A stretch of DNA of 64,000 nt, from positions 1-64,000 of the forward strand of contig CANNZV010002350.1 in assembly GCA_947561585.1 (NCBI GenBank), written 5' to 3'. Under the pieces are notes generated by a model. The model saw nothing but the letters and a program-made list of their open reading frames with translations. It did not search any database and was not told the origin of the DNA. Shown piece by piece: positions 1 to 10,697 of this stretch. A program made the translations under genes and the position numbers. Numbering within the stretch: the stretch's first letter is position 1; the number at the start of each line of letters is the position of its first letter. The stretch comes from Caprella mutica (lineage: Eukaryota > Arthropoda > Malacostraca > Amphipoda > Caprellidae).

Positions 1-53
1 CTTTATAGGTATATATAGCTATATGTCATTTTTTCCTTGTTTATGTTGACCAG

Positions 54-3000
54 GTACTCTCCTTGGGTAGAAATACTGTGGCCTGTCTTGCAAATACAAC
101 AACTACAGTCACCACTACAACCGTAAATGTCACCAATCCATCACTAATTAAATCCAAAATCAGTAGACAAACCTCAACAGATGATACATATCCTAATTCT
201 TCATACACTAGCAAAAAGACTAAATCCTACTCACCTGTAACTGTTGGTGACCAAAATAAAATATTGAAATCCTCAAATTCACTTTCACATGATGAAAACC
301 ATGAACCTACATCTAATTGCTCAGTTTCTCCACCATTTAATGAAAATCCACAATCTCCAACCTACAATCCAATGACTAATGATGAAACTACTCCTGATGA
401 TTCATATGAAACTACGTTAATTCTTAAATCTGGTTCTTTACACACAAGTATATCCAAAACGAAAGAGAGTGTGTCACCGAAAGTTGTCATTACTACACCA
501 AGTAAATTACAAACTAGTACACAGAGGAAAGAACCTACTGAATCTGCTAGTACAGGAGAATCTTCCTCCTCTAATTCATTAGAAGCATCAGGATCAATTT
601 CACTTGAAGCAATTCAAGACTTTACCAGAAAAGATCACCATTACTGTCGTCAGAGGGTGAGTACTAGCTACTTAAAATTTCATAATCGCATGATATTTTT
701 ATATTTTAAAATCTTTATATTAGCTATATATTTACACAATTTTTTTTATAGGACACTGATTCACCTGTAAAAGATGTAGATTGGTTTAATGGAGAAATTA
801 TTTGTGAAGAAACGCTGGAAGACTCTCCTCCCAACTCTCCAACCTACAACCCATTAACAGATGAGCTCACAACCAGAAAATCAGTTGATCAAATATCAAA
901 TAAGCCTCATGCAGCTCAACCTGAAGAAATTTATCAAGGACCACAAATATCCTTTCCTACTCCAAAGTCTTCTAATTCTCAACTTCCAGCTAACTCAAAT
1001 ACCATAATTTTGATGAAACCCCTTTTTTCTCAGTCTTCTATATCTCCAAATTATTTAACATCTTGTGTTCAAATTAATCGATTTCCTCTGCAATCCACTC
1101 CTCTTGTAGTTTCCTCCACTCCGTCCTCTAACAATTCATCTAAATTGCCCTCTACAATCATGATTACTTCTCTTGCATCATTGCCTTTCACCAATCTATC
1201 TAGTGGTGCTCAGGCTGGAATTGCTGTGCGTCCTCTTGGCGCTCAGGCTGACGTTACCATGCGTCCTCTTGGTGGTCAGACTAACATTGCAATACGTCCT
1301 CAGCCTAGTATTGCAATACGTCCTCAGACTGGCATTGCAGTGCGTCCTCTTGGTCCTCTCCTTGCTCGTGCACCTACACCAATAGCTCCAAATGGCATTC
1401 CGAACACTTTAAGATTTCTTTCCCTTCCTCCAAATATGCTAGCTCCTCTCACCTTTGTTCCATCAAACTTGAATTCTCCAAACCCAAACGCACCTCTTAC
1501 TGGTCAGAAAAAAGTTCTGGAGAAAGTGGATGATAACATTCCCAAGATGCCAATAGCACGACTGCCTAATGTAAGTCTAATAATATCAGTCTGTGTTTAT
1601 TGTTTGGTTCATAAATTATACCTAGATTACCTAATAATTGTTTGCTTGTTGCTGATGATCTTGGTATTAGTTCATGTAAAATTTTGTAATTACAAATTAC
1701 CTAAAATGAGAAATATAACTAGTTTATCTATACTTTGTGTAGGATATAGCTACTTTCTATAGGATGATAATTATCTTCTTTTCGCAGCAGAAGTCACCTT
1801 CATATAAAACACATTATAAGAATGTTCCGAGAGCTCCCCTTCCATGCCCTGTGTGCGTCAAAAGAAAGAAGCAGGAAAAGCAAAACCGAAACAATCCCAA
1901 GTTTGTCAAACCACCAGTGCCATACAACTTGAAGCGGTTTCCAATTGAACAATTTTGTCACAAGTATGGTGAGCTACTTGGACCGTACGTAACTGAAATT
2001 GTTCGTATGCAACTGTATAAAAATAAATTGTGGAAGATGAGGTACAGTAGAGCTCAACTGTGGATGGCTGCAAGTATTATGAGAGGCGTGAAGAAGTTTG
2101 GCTACAAATACTTGAAGCGTTTGTTTCCACTTCCTAATGAAAGTACAATTAGACGAGAGATGAAGAGAAGAAAAGAAGACCCGAACAGCAAAGACGAATC
2201 AATTTGGTTTGATGAACTGGTTGATGATTATGATGTTAAAGATTTTGATGAAAATCTTGTGAATGACGAGAATTCTCCAAATAATCAGGATTCTGCGGAT
2301 AAAGAGATATCTTTGGATCATGAAGATGAAAATTGTATGGAAGTTATTCCAGAAAATCAAATCATATTCGATCCTGTTACTGGAATTGTTTCGTTAGACA
2401 AAGCGGTTAAATCAATGCCTCAAGCTAAACAGAAAAAAATTAAGAAAATAAAAAAAATTAATAAGAATAGCAAAGAAAATAAAAAATCTACCGGACCCAA
2501 AAAATCAAAAGAGAGGCTTCAGCATGATGATTCCATTGCAAACTCAGACTATATGGATCTTGAAAAAGAATCTCTCAAACGAAAACGTGAAATCCGTACC
2601 AGAGAATTGAGAAAATTGGCTGCCAAGAGAAGGTGTTTAAAATTCCAACCTCTATTCAATGTTTATGAAAGTAGTTGCGACAGTTCTTCAATCAAGTCCA
2701 AAGAACTGCCTGAAGAAATAAAGAATATTGTGCTAGAAACTGTTAACAAAATAAGGAACCCTACATCAAATTTGAGCTCTGAACAAAATGAAAATATAGA
2801 AAGAAATGGTGAAGACGAAACAAATATTTCTGAAGAAATGGTCAATGAAGAAGATCTCACTGAAGAAACTTTCCATTATGAAAAAGATATTCAAGATGTT
2901 ACTGATGGAACTTTTAATTGTGGGGAAGATTTTACTGAAGAAACTGCTAGTAGTAGAATAAATATTCCTATACCTGTCGAAGGTGGAAAATGTATTGTCA

Positions 3001-3161
3001 GAGATAGTGCTGTTGGAGATAGTACCATCGAAGATGAATTTATTGCAGACACTTTAAATATTGTCGAGACTGGTGACTCGTCGATATCTAATTCTGACCT
3101 TGTTTTTGAAGGCTATGTAGATTCTGTTCCAAACAACATTGATAAAAGTGTATCTAGCTGA
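54..3161 (+). CDS. Partial gene: THAP9/P-element-like HTH nuclear protein (last three exons)
   Basis: Three exons fit GT-AG rules and one frame: 54-656, 752-1570 and 1788-3161 (stop). All junctions are phase 0. An acceptor just before 54 shows that the 5' part lies outside the window. The first two exons encode low-complexity Ser/Thr/Pro-rich sequence; a motif SPTYNPxT occurs in each. Exon 2 also has imperfect repeats ending in AIRP or AVRPLG (about 1210-1360). Exon 3 opens with a CPVC pair and then a helical block (about 1930-2160) with YSRAQLWMAASIMRG, then YKYLKRLFPLPNESTIRR. This resembles the helix-turn-helix beside the THAP domain in THAP9 and P-element transposases, where the 'FPLPS.STIR' type motif is typical. 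A Lys-rich stretch (about 2425-2510) is a likely nuclear localisation signal, and the tail is acidic. No RNase H-like catalytic core follows, so a domesticated or THAP-derived regulator is inferred. Family call is moderate; exon structure is strong. Confidence 0.7.
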
Positions 3162-3293
3162 CCACAGTTGTAGATTTGAGCTCAAATAATCAGCGATGGC
3201 ACCAGACATGGTGCGATAAACTGAAAAAGCTCCTCCACTCTAAACTTTTTATTACTCTAATCATTAGATCTACCGATACCATTACCTAATCAT

Positions 3294-3371
3294 TAGGGTT
3301 GTGACAATATGCATTTCCAAATATGCAGTATATGCACTGGGAAATATGGGAAATGCAATATCACAGCCCTA
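3294..3371. mobile_element. 78-bp hAT-type MITE with perfect 8-bp target duplication
   Basis: The ends are inverted repeats of about 22 bp starting TAGGGTTGTGA and ending in the complement of TAGGGCTGTGA. Both sides carry the same 8 bases, CTAATCAT (3286-3293 and 3372-3379). TIRs of this form plus an 8-bp duplication are the hAT hallmark. It lies just beyond the stop codon of the preceding gene and may be in its 3' UTR. Confidence 0.85.
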
Positions 3372-3774
3372 CTAATCATCTTTAAATTTTACGGCAATTT
3401 GAGATATGGTTATTAAGCTTTTCTTGTTCTTCTACTTAATCTATTAGAATTTGGACAGTGAAATTTGAGTGTCAATATTTCCTATATAATGAATTACGAA
3501 GCGAATACTTGATCAAGTTCTTTTCTATTAACTGTGATATGTTAGCTATACAAACTTAGTTCTACAAATTTAAAGCGTTCACTTCTAGATAAATGTAAGT
3601 TTAGTGCGGAGTAGACCTTTTCAAGTTTTCCATAAATAACTCAATAGCTATTGAATAGGGAAGTGAATGCGTCATTTGATAAGTAATCATGATAGATGGC
3701 ATTTTTTAAATGAATCTCGATGTAGCTACTCCAAGTAAAATTTGTTGTTCCATAACTTGAGAAGTGTGCTTTAG

Positions 3775-4067
3775 ATTATAAAGAACACTCCTCTTTTTCA
3801 ACAAACAACCCAGTAACTGATGAAGCTGAGCCACTGCCACTGAAACTAAGCTGTTTGAATTTGCCGGTATCTACATTCCATGTGGATGTACCAAAGAATG
3901 AAACGGCCGATAAAATGGTAAAAGCAGCAACATATATATGTAATGATATGCTGTACAGAATGATATCCAGTTATAATAGACAAATGACTGGGAACAATAA
4001 ACTGAAAGAAAAAGTTATCGCCCTCCAACATAGCACAAAAAGAGTTAATCACTCTAAGAAATCTTGA
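3775..4067 (+). CDS. Possible orphan or alternative terminal exon
   Basis: An open frame runs from about 3752 to a stop at 4065-4067. A possible acceptor (TTTAG) lies just before 3775. The peptide has mixed, protein-like composition: NETADKMVKAATYICNDM in the middle and a basic end (STKRVNHSKKS). No family is recognised, no ATG is well placed, and the polypyrimidine tract is weak. It could be an alternative last exon of the gene ending at 3161, a remnant, or chance. Confidence 0.25.
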
Positions 4068-4249
4068 GAATTGATCAAGCACGATTCAGCCACCAACGTT
4101 GATGGAGAGAAGAGTTCAGTCATACTGTGGTGACTACTGCCTTGTGCCACTTACTGTGAAGTACAAACTAGCTGAACATCCCTCACACTTAGTTGAGAGA
4201 ACGTTCTGTGTGTTAAGAGGAGAAAACTAAGAATAATCTAGACTTGTTG

Positions 4250-4270
4250 ATATATATATATATATATATA
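4250..4270. repeat. (TA)n microsatellite
   Basis: About ten uninterrupted AT dinucleotides. Confidence 0.95.
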
Positions 4271-4574
4271 CCGTAGCAATTAATAAGATAATTTAGGCAA
4301 TGAAATTCCTTGAGTGTTTTCAGCCCGAAAAAGGTTTTGTTGCATCGCTAGTATATGTATTTCAAACTTAGTAGCTATTTACTCAAGTTATTTCTCAATC
4401 GAGATTTGATGCATATCCCCAGAATTCATATTTTTATATATTTCCAGATAGAGTTGCAATATGGATACTAGCTAATTGATGTTTTTTACTATTTTAAATT
4501 TGTTTTAAAAATGTATTGGATCATAAATATCTAATGCCAGTTTTACTCAACCTTTCCTTAATTATCATTTATCA

Positions 4575-5020
4575 CTAGCCCCCATGGAGCTCTATCCTGA
4601 AGCTGTCTAGGGTGAATGGAAGAAAAGATGGGTGGCGTCTCTTTGTCCCCAAACTGTTGTATTATGTATAGTCTTTCATCATATTTATAACGCTAGTTGC
4701 AGTTCTAGAGGATAGAGACTTCGAGGTCTTAAACTTTTGTGTTATTATAAGGTACAAAGGCCTCCTTTATTATCATCTCTTCATTTTCCTCTTCCATCCG
4801 TAAGTGCAGCCACTGTTGCTCGTGTCTCTTTTCGTCACATTCCTTGGTATTCACAGTGTAGCTTTTCTGCATTCATGAGCATTGTCACAGACTGTGGTAG
4901 GGCACTTTGTTCATGGAGCCACTTTCCTTTCTGACTGCTTCTTCCAGGCACTTGTACTTAATTTTATTTTGACGTCAGCAATATGGCCTTTGGTTCTGAA
5001 GCAGACTTTAAACCCCTTAC
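4575..5020. repeat. Dispersed repeat B, copy 1
   Basis: Begins CTAGCCCCCATGGAGCTCTA and runs to AAACCCCTTAC. A clearly related copy lies at 24695-25164, sharing blocks such as TATCCTGAAGCTGTCT, CTTCCATCCGT and AGACTTTAAACCCC. No terminal inverted repeat, target duplication, poly-A tail or coding capacity was seen, so the class is unknown. Confidence 0.7.
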
Positions 5021-5505
5021 TAAATTATTTATCGCTATTATAGTATGATTTACCAACGAAAATAAATGGACAATTCTATTTCAAACGACTGAGTTGCAGA
5101 AGTTGTCTTCTTTGTATCGAAAAGATATAGTACTTAGCTAAAGTATGGCGGGTTATACTTAATTGGGTAGGTAATTGGAATTGGAATAAAAATATAATTT
5201 GGGAATCATAGATACCACATTAAAGAATTTTTTTCACCACTGGTTCTTCACAACTTCAAAATGGATCACGTTTTTTCCATCAATTCTTTCAATTAATTAA
5301 TTATGCAAAATTATTGTAAAATCATTAATATTATCATTTATTAGGTTATCATATTTATAAAATACTAAAGCAAATATTTATTAAAACTAAATTAAGGTTT
5401 TCAGGTCCGTTAACTTTACTAGCTTTATTTCGGGTCCGTTATCTTTACTTGCTTCCAAAATTTATATACCAAGGCTAGCTACTTACTGTCAAACTGAATG
5501 TTATA

Positions 5506-5712
5506 CCGTGTGTCCAGCAAAAAATGTATCCACTGGTGACTGGACCACTGCAATTGTTACTTGTACATGTTAATCATTCTACAATAGAAAATATACATAA
5601 TATTGGTACCATAGATACGTAATAGCTACTAGTATATGTAATAATTAATGAATTATACAAAGCCTTTTACTTATATTAAATGACAGTAGATACATTTTTT
5701 GTGGACACACTG
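5506..5712. mobile_element. 207-bp Tc1/mariner-type MITE
   Basis: Inverted ends CCGTGTGTCCAGCAAAAAAT and the complement of CAGTGTGTCCACAAAAAAT are each flanked by TA (5504-5505 and 5713-5714). There is no coding capacity. CAGTGTGTCC-type ends with TA duplication fit the Tc1/mariner group. Confidence 0.75.
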
Positions 5713-7207
5713 TATAATTATCGTCATCATTCAATTTAGTAATTTTGACTAGGTAGAACTACCAATATATACGGGTAAGATGAATTGATAGTTGATTAAA
5801 ATAAACAAATGACAGATGTTTGCCTTAGTTTACGAGCTATTTACAAAATACTCACGATTGTTCCGATCAAATATCAATATGCAACACGAAACTTCTGAAG
5901 TTAAACTAACAACTGGTTATCATTTTACAAATATAAAGATGCAGTATTAAATCCACTTTCGAATTTAATATTTAATTAATGTCTATATAAATTGAATTCC
6001 TATAAGGTAATTGATTGGGTACTAATTTTGTTTTATTTAAAAAATATATAATAATTAAGTAGCTAGCGATATATCGTTACACTCGCTTTCATTTATCATT
6101 AATTAATAGGTACTTCCTCTCTAGTAAGTAGTAGGTTACATATATCTTAAATTAATGTGAAAAGGTATTACAGCATTTTGATCAGCTAAAGAATAATTAT
6201 TAAATAGCAGAAACTAGATTAAATGCATAACAACAGAAATGATTAATATAGTACTCATTACTCATGGCTATCTAGGAACGTATATAGTACTGCTCCACTT
6301 TTCAGTAAATATACCAAAAATGTGACGTCATACTCTCTTGACGTTAGTGTTTGCTCTAAACACTGACTTTAAATCAAGCCTTAAAATTAATGAGAAAAAA
6401 TGACTCGAGAATACAATTTCCATTCAAAACTTATAGAATATTTTTTTCATTTTGGGCATTAAAAATTAGTTCTCAATGAATCTTCTAATGTGGATTTTGT
6501 ACTGAGAAAAAATGTAATGATATAAATATCATAGGAGGCTATAGTCTATATTTATAACAAAAAATGCAGGATTTTTTGCACTAAATAATATCCTAGTCTA
6601 CTCTTTAGGTAATGAGAGTAATGTTCAGACTTCTTTACCTACCTGCTGGCTGCTACTTAGTTCCATTATCAATTTATCATCATAAGGCATGGGCCTGTCA
6701 TGCACTGTTACACACTTGTTATGTTATTGTTACTAAGTATAATGTAATTAACTATAGTCACTAAAGTAGGAAGGTGAATAGAATCCTTTCATGATTACAT
6801 TGTGGAATTCATTGAATTCTAATTATTCTTGATTATCTTGTCAGATTGTATTCATGAATTATTAGTTGAATATGATTATATGATCTTGGTTTCTTTACTT
6901 TTGTTGAATAATTGTTGAATTAGCTTTGTCATTAACAAGCATTTGTGTTTGTGACATTATGTTCAATAGGTTGAATGTGTCTTAGGGTGCCTGCACACCA
7001 AAAGAATTAAAACAAGAAAGAAAGATTGAATTGGTTAACAAACTTAACATGGATATGTACGCCATCGTACGGGAGTTCACACACACTGGCTGCGGCCAGC
7101 GAGCAAGAAAGAGAGAAAGAAAGACTGAAGAGTGGAAGATAGTTCAAGATGGTTTCTCTGAGGCAAGTTGAAGATGGTAGGGACAATCAATGTAATATCT
7201 CAGAAAG
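5713..7207. other. Intergenic AT-rich DNA, no gene seen
   Basis: No open frame with protein-like composition and no recognised element. A perfect TGACGTCA (CRE-type) octamer occurs at 6323-6330. A purine-rich stretch (AAGAAAGAGAGAAAGAAAG) lies near 7105-7130. Confidence 0.6.
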
Positions 7208-7622
7208 CCAGTCTGCAGAATATGTGAGATATTTGGGATATTCTCTCCGAACAATTTTGAATTAATTCCTATATTCCAAGTAAAATAGTATGTCTCATTA
7301 ACTCGCCATTTGTGTTTCCAGCTCTCTCCAAAATTCAACAAATTCTCTCCAAAATGATCAAATTTTCATAAATTCTCTCCAAAATAACATTGTAGCATAG
7401 GAGAAAAATAGATAAAACTTGCCATTTGCAATTGAAGGGCTCAAAATAACTGTCACAAACTCGCCATTAAAATGGCGAGTTTGGACATGCTTTATTACTT
7501 GGCCTATATTTACATTAATTTTGCTACGAACACTTTTGAATTAATCCCTATATTTACATTAATTTTGCTACGAACAAAATAAGAGATCTCTACGAACACT
7601 TTACCAGTTTCTGCAGACTGGT
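7208..7622. mobile_element. MITE-like element F, left copy, with 44-bp tandem unit and central hairpin
   Basis: Bounded by inverted CCAGTCTGCAGAA ends. It contains a 44-bp unit repeated about twice (7503-7590) and a perfect hairpin with 12-bp arms, AAACTCGCCATT/AATGGCGAGTTT, at 7457-7482. The related copy at 18508-18778 carries the same 44-bp unit type on the opposite strand. The LTR retrotransposon begins 17 bp beyond its right edge. Confidence 0.6.
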
Positions 7623-7638
7623 CAGAAAGTGTCAGTGT

Positions 7639-8882
7639 TGTAGAGGGGTGCATATTTATTAACTAAAGAGATAAATATGTTACATGAAGAATTATAGTTC
7701 AAACTGTTTTCTCTGAGATGCACCTCTCAGAAACATTGTAGTTGTGAAGGTCACCTGCTTCCTAACATGTTATCATTTCTAATTGTGATCTCATGGTGCC
7801 AACATGTGAAGTGCTCTCTCTCCAGTATTTGTTTACACTTGTGACTTTTTCGTTGTGTATTTGTGCTTTATTTGTTAATCTTTTTCTTTTGTTGGTGTAG
7901 ATTATCTCATATATAATCAATAGTGCAAATTTGATAATTAAGAGCTGATAGCCTAGCTTAGGGCTAAGATTGGCTGCTATTCTTTGTTATTGGCTTCACT
8001 TCTTGTCTGCTATTTCATTGCTGTCTTGTTTCCGTCTGCTGTCCTGTTCTGTTCCTGGTTGCTGATACTTGTTGAAGGCTTCACTTAGCAGAGTGGTGAG
8101 TTTATTGATTTCATTATGTTTATTATAGGAAATTTAGGTAGTTTTAATATAGTTAATTGTAAGTTAGAATTTAATTAGTTGTAATTAATATTAGTTAGTT
8201 ATAATTGATGCTTAGTTAGTTTGAATTAATATTTAGTTGTTTATTATTATATAAATAGCTTATAAGTATAATTTAATTAGAAATAATTAATGTTATGATT
8301 TTAGGCTTTGTTTAACTTTGAAATATTACTACTCTATTATCTGTATATCTGAAAGTGGGGGTTCTCTCCACAGGAGCTTTCATGCTCGGGACTGGACCTG
8401 TCTAACTTTAGGAAGAGGCGGCTGCTAACATTCAATAGCTCGTCCCAGTTCTCTCTTGGCAGTTACAAATTCTTAATTGGGATCTATTTACCTACGAGTC
8501 TAGTCTGCCAGTTATAATAAGCCCAGTCTTATCTTAGCCATTAATTAGCCGATAGTAGTAGCTTGTTTTATGTAGTAACTTTAAGTCTATCATAAGCATA
8601 ATTGTAAGGGGTACTTTTAAGGCATTGGTAATCATTATTGAAGTCGACTTCTTAGTTTCCAAATGATATATTCAATTCTATTAATGTGAACATTGGTGCT
8701 ATTGATTTCCATGTAATTAATCAAAAAGTTGTTCTTGTGTTTAAATTAAATTAGGGTTGTTCATCCCATTTGTTTCAATTCCTTTTTGCTTTTCTTTGTT
8801 AATTCTTATCTTCTAGCTACTGTTCATTATTTAAATCCTTTTAGCATAAAAGGTCGAACCTCTATTAGTCCTATCCGTTTCA
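7639..8882 (+). repeat. 5' LTR (1244 bp)
   Basis: Begins TGTAGAGGGGTGCATATTTA and ends CCTATCCGTTTCA, so it has TG...CA termini. It matches the copy at 17071-18314 in length and, by eye, in sequence. Confidence 0.95.
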
Positions 8883-8883
8883 T

Positions 8884-8896
8884 TGGTGCCCAGACC
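8884..8896 (+). other. Probable tRNA primer-binding site
   Basis: TGGTGCCCAGACC follows the LTR terminal CA after one T, the usual position and TGG start of a minus-strand primer site. The tRNA was not identified. Confidence 0.65.
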
Positions 8897-9059
8897 ACTT
8901 TTTTCTTCTAGAATCTTTCTGCTGGTTCAGATTTGCTTTTTCTTGTATTGCTTGGGTTGTCTTGGTTGTTCATTGAGTTTGGTTTTGTTTTGATTGTCTG
9001 GTGTGCTCGTTGAAGTTTGAATTGCTTCTTTGTTTTGGGTGGTGTAACTAATTGTCGGA

Positions 9060-10697
9060 ATGTCTGGAAATGATGATAGCCTCCATCTGTTTAGTGATGA
9101 TCATGCTGGATCCAAGGCTGTTTCTGTGGAAGCATCTGCTCCTTTAGGTGGTTCTGCACAAGCATCTGCTCGCTTCATTGATTCTACGCAAGCATATACT
9201 CCTTTAGGCGGTTCTGAGGGTCCATCTGTCCGTCCTAAAGTGAAGTTTGATCCTCAACTGATGTTTTCTCATGGGAAGGTGGAATTGCATAAGGAGAAGG
9301 CTGACACTCAGGCAGATTTACTTGCAGTCAAGGAACAATGCTCGGACATGAAAAACTTCATGAGGAATTTGACTGAAAATTCAAAAGATTCAGATCCTAG
9401 AATCAAGAGCGAGGTCGAGTCATTGAAGGTGGAACTGCTTCGGATGCTAATGAAGACAGTGCCGTTGAAGAATGATATTACTGCAGAGCATTCCAGTGGT
9501 CAAAAACTAGAGAATAGCGATGAGTATGTTAAACTTGAAAAGTCAGCCAGTGACACTTATGAATCTTCAACTGATGTTAGTATCAAACTAAAGCCTCGTT
9601 CTAGAGTGAAGTCACGCAGGAAGTATAAGGGAGCTTCTACCAAGAATGATTCGTCACTTCTGGAGGCACTCTCATTGATGGATAATAGGAGAGCACCTAA
9701 GCCAGCTCAGTTTAGTCTGGAATCTGGCCGTTTATTCACAGATTTTCTGATATCATTTGAAGAGTACTGTCATCATACTTTCAAGGGTAGTAGGTCCCTG
9801 TGGACAGCTGAATTGGGACAATTTCTCACTGGTTCCATCAAGCAGGTTTACCAAGTTTTGAGTGGGCCTGATGAGGAATATGATGAGGTAAAGCAAAGGC
9901 TAGTCCAGTGGACTGAAGACTCGAAGGAGACTGTTCGAAAAGCAATGAGGAGGCGGTTTGACAAGATCTGCATGACTCCTGATGAATCACTCAGACTATA
10001 TGCAGCTAGACTTGAGAAGGTCTTCAAGCTGACCTACCCAAAAAAGAAGATCGGTTCGAGTCTGACGTTGCAGGAGAAGTTCCTGGACACTGCACCCAGA
10101 AGTTTTAGGAAGCAAGTGAGTGCTGTGAAGAGCTTTCTGTCACTTCAGGGAAACAGATTGGATTGGGACAGCATTATGAAGATTGCAGGTGCTTTTGACT
10201 TGGAAAATAGCTGCAGCAACATCGAGATAAGCAGTGACATTGAGCCTGAGATCACAGAGGTTTGGGCTGCAACTGTACCACAACCTCCACCAACTCCTTA
10301 CAGTCTTCCTGCAAGATATTCCAGATCAACCTCTGTTCCACGCCACCAAACCCCTGAGAACTCACCAAACCCGGTGAATTTTGCCAATTCTCGAAGACGC
10401 TCTATGTCTTACCGCGATTTGAATGCTAGAAATAATGCACCTGAGGTAGATAGTTGTTTCTACTGTAAGCGCCCAGGGCACATTAAGAGAGATTGTTGGC
10501 GTCTGAATAACCGATGTCTTGCTTGTGGTGCAGAGGATCATCGTATCTCTGCTTGTTCTCGTCGAAGGTCTCTCCAGAATAATGTAGGAAGATCACGTGG
10601 ACAAGATTTTTCTGGGAGAACTTATCCGTCTGGCACTTCGTACAATTCGGAAAACGAGAGAGCTCTGGCAGGTTTAGGAACTCCTCGTCAGAGCTAG
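9060..10697 (+). CDS. gag: Retrotransposon Gag (545 aa)
   Basis: This is the structural polyprotein that packages element RNA. The start ATG lies 177 nt after the LTR. The N-terminal ~60 residues contain short Ala/Ser/Gly repeats (ASAPLGGSAQASA), followed by a charged, probably helical region. A capsid-like block covers about residues 220-350 (FTDFLISFEEYC, then YAARLEKVFKLTYP) with retrotransposon-Gag character. A Pro/Ser linker leads to two CCHC zinc knuckles: CFYCKRPGHIKRDC and CLACGAEDHRISAC (about residues 466-500), both C-X2-C-X4-H-X4-C. These normally bind the element's RNA. The frame is intact. Pol is in the -1 frame and overlaps the last 115 nt. Confidence 0.92.
   Translation: MSGNDDSLHLFSDDHAGSKAVSVEASAPLGGSAQASARFIDSTQAYTPLGGSEGPSVRPKVKFDPQLMFSHGKVELHKEKADTQADLLAVKEQCSDMKNFMRNLTENSKDSDPRIKSEVESLKVELLRMLMKTVPLKNDITAEHSSGQKLENSDEYVKLEKSASDTYESSTDVSIKLKPRSRVKSRRKYKGASTKNDSSLLEALSLMDNRRAPKPAQFSLESGRLFTDFLISFEEYCHHTFKGSRSLWTAELGQFLTGSIKQVYQVLSGPDEEYDEVKQRLVQWTEDSKETVRKAMRRRFDKICMTPDESLRLYAARLEKVFKLTYPKKKIGSSLTLQEKFLDTAPRSFRKQVSAVKSFLSLQGNRLDWDSIMKIAGAFDLENSCSNIEISSDIEPEITEVWAATVPQPPPTPYSLPARYSRSTSVPRHQTPENSPNPVNFANSRRRSMSYRDLNARNNAPEVDSCFYCKRPGHIKRDCWRLNNRCLACGAEDHRISACSRRRSLQNNVGRSRGQDFSGRTYPSGTSYNSENERALAGLGTPRQS
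10583..10697 (+). promoter_or_regulatory. Gag-Pol overlap requiring -1 frameshift
   Basis: The pol frame opens after TAA at 10580-10582 and the gag stop TAG is at 10695-10697, so 115 nt are open in both frames. Pol is -1 relative to gag. No canonical X-XXY-YYZ heptamer was found in phase. The nearest candidates are TTTTTCT within GAT-TTT-TCT (about 10608-10615) and GGAAAAC (about 10650). Confidence 0.6.
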
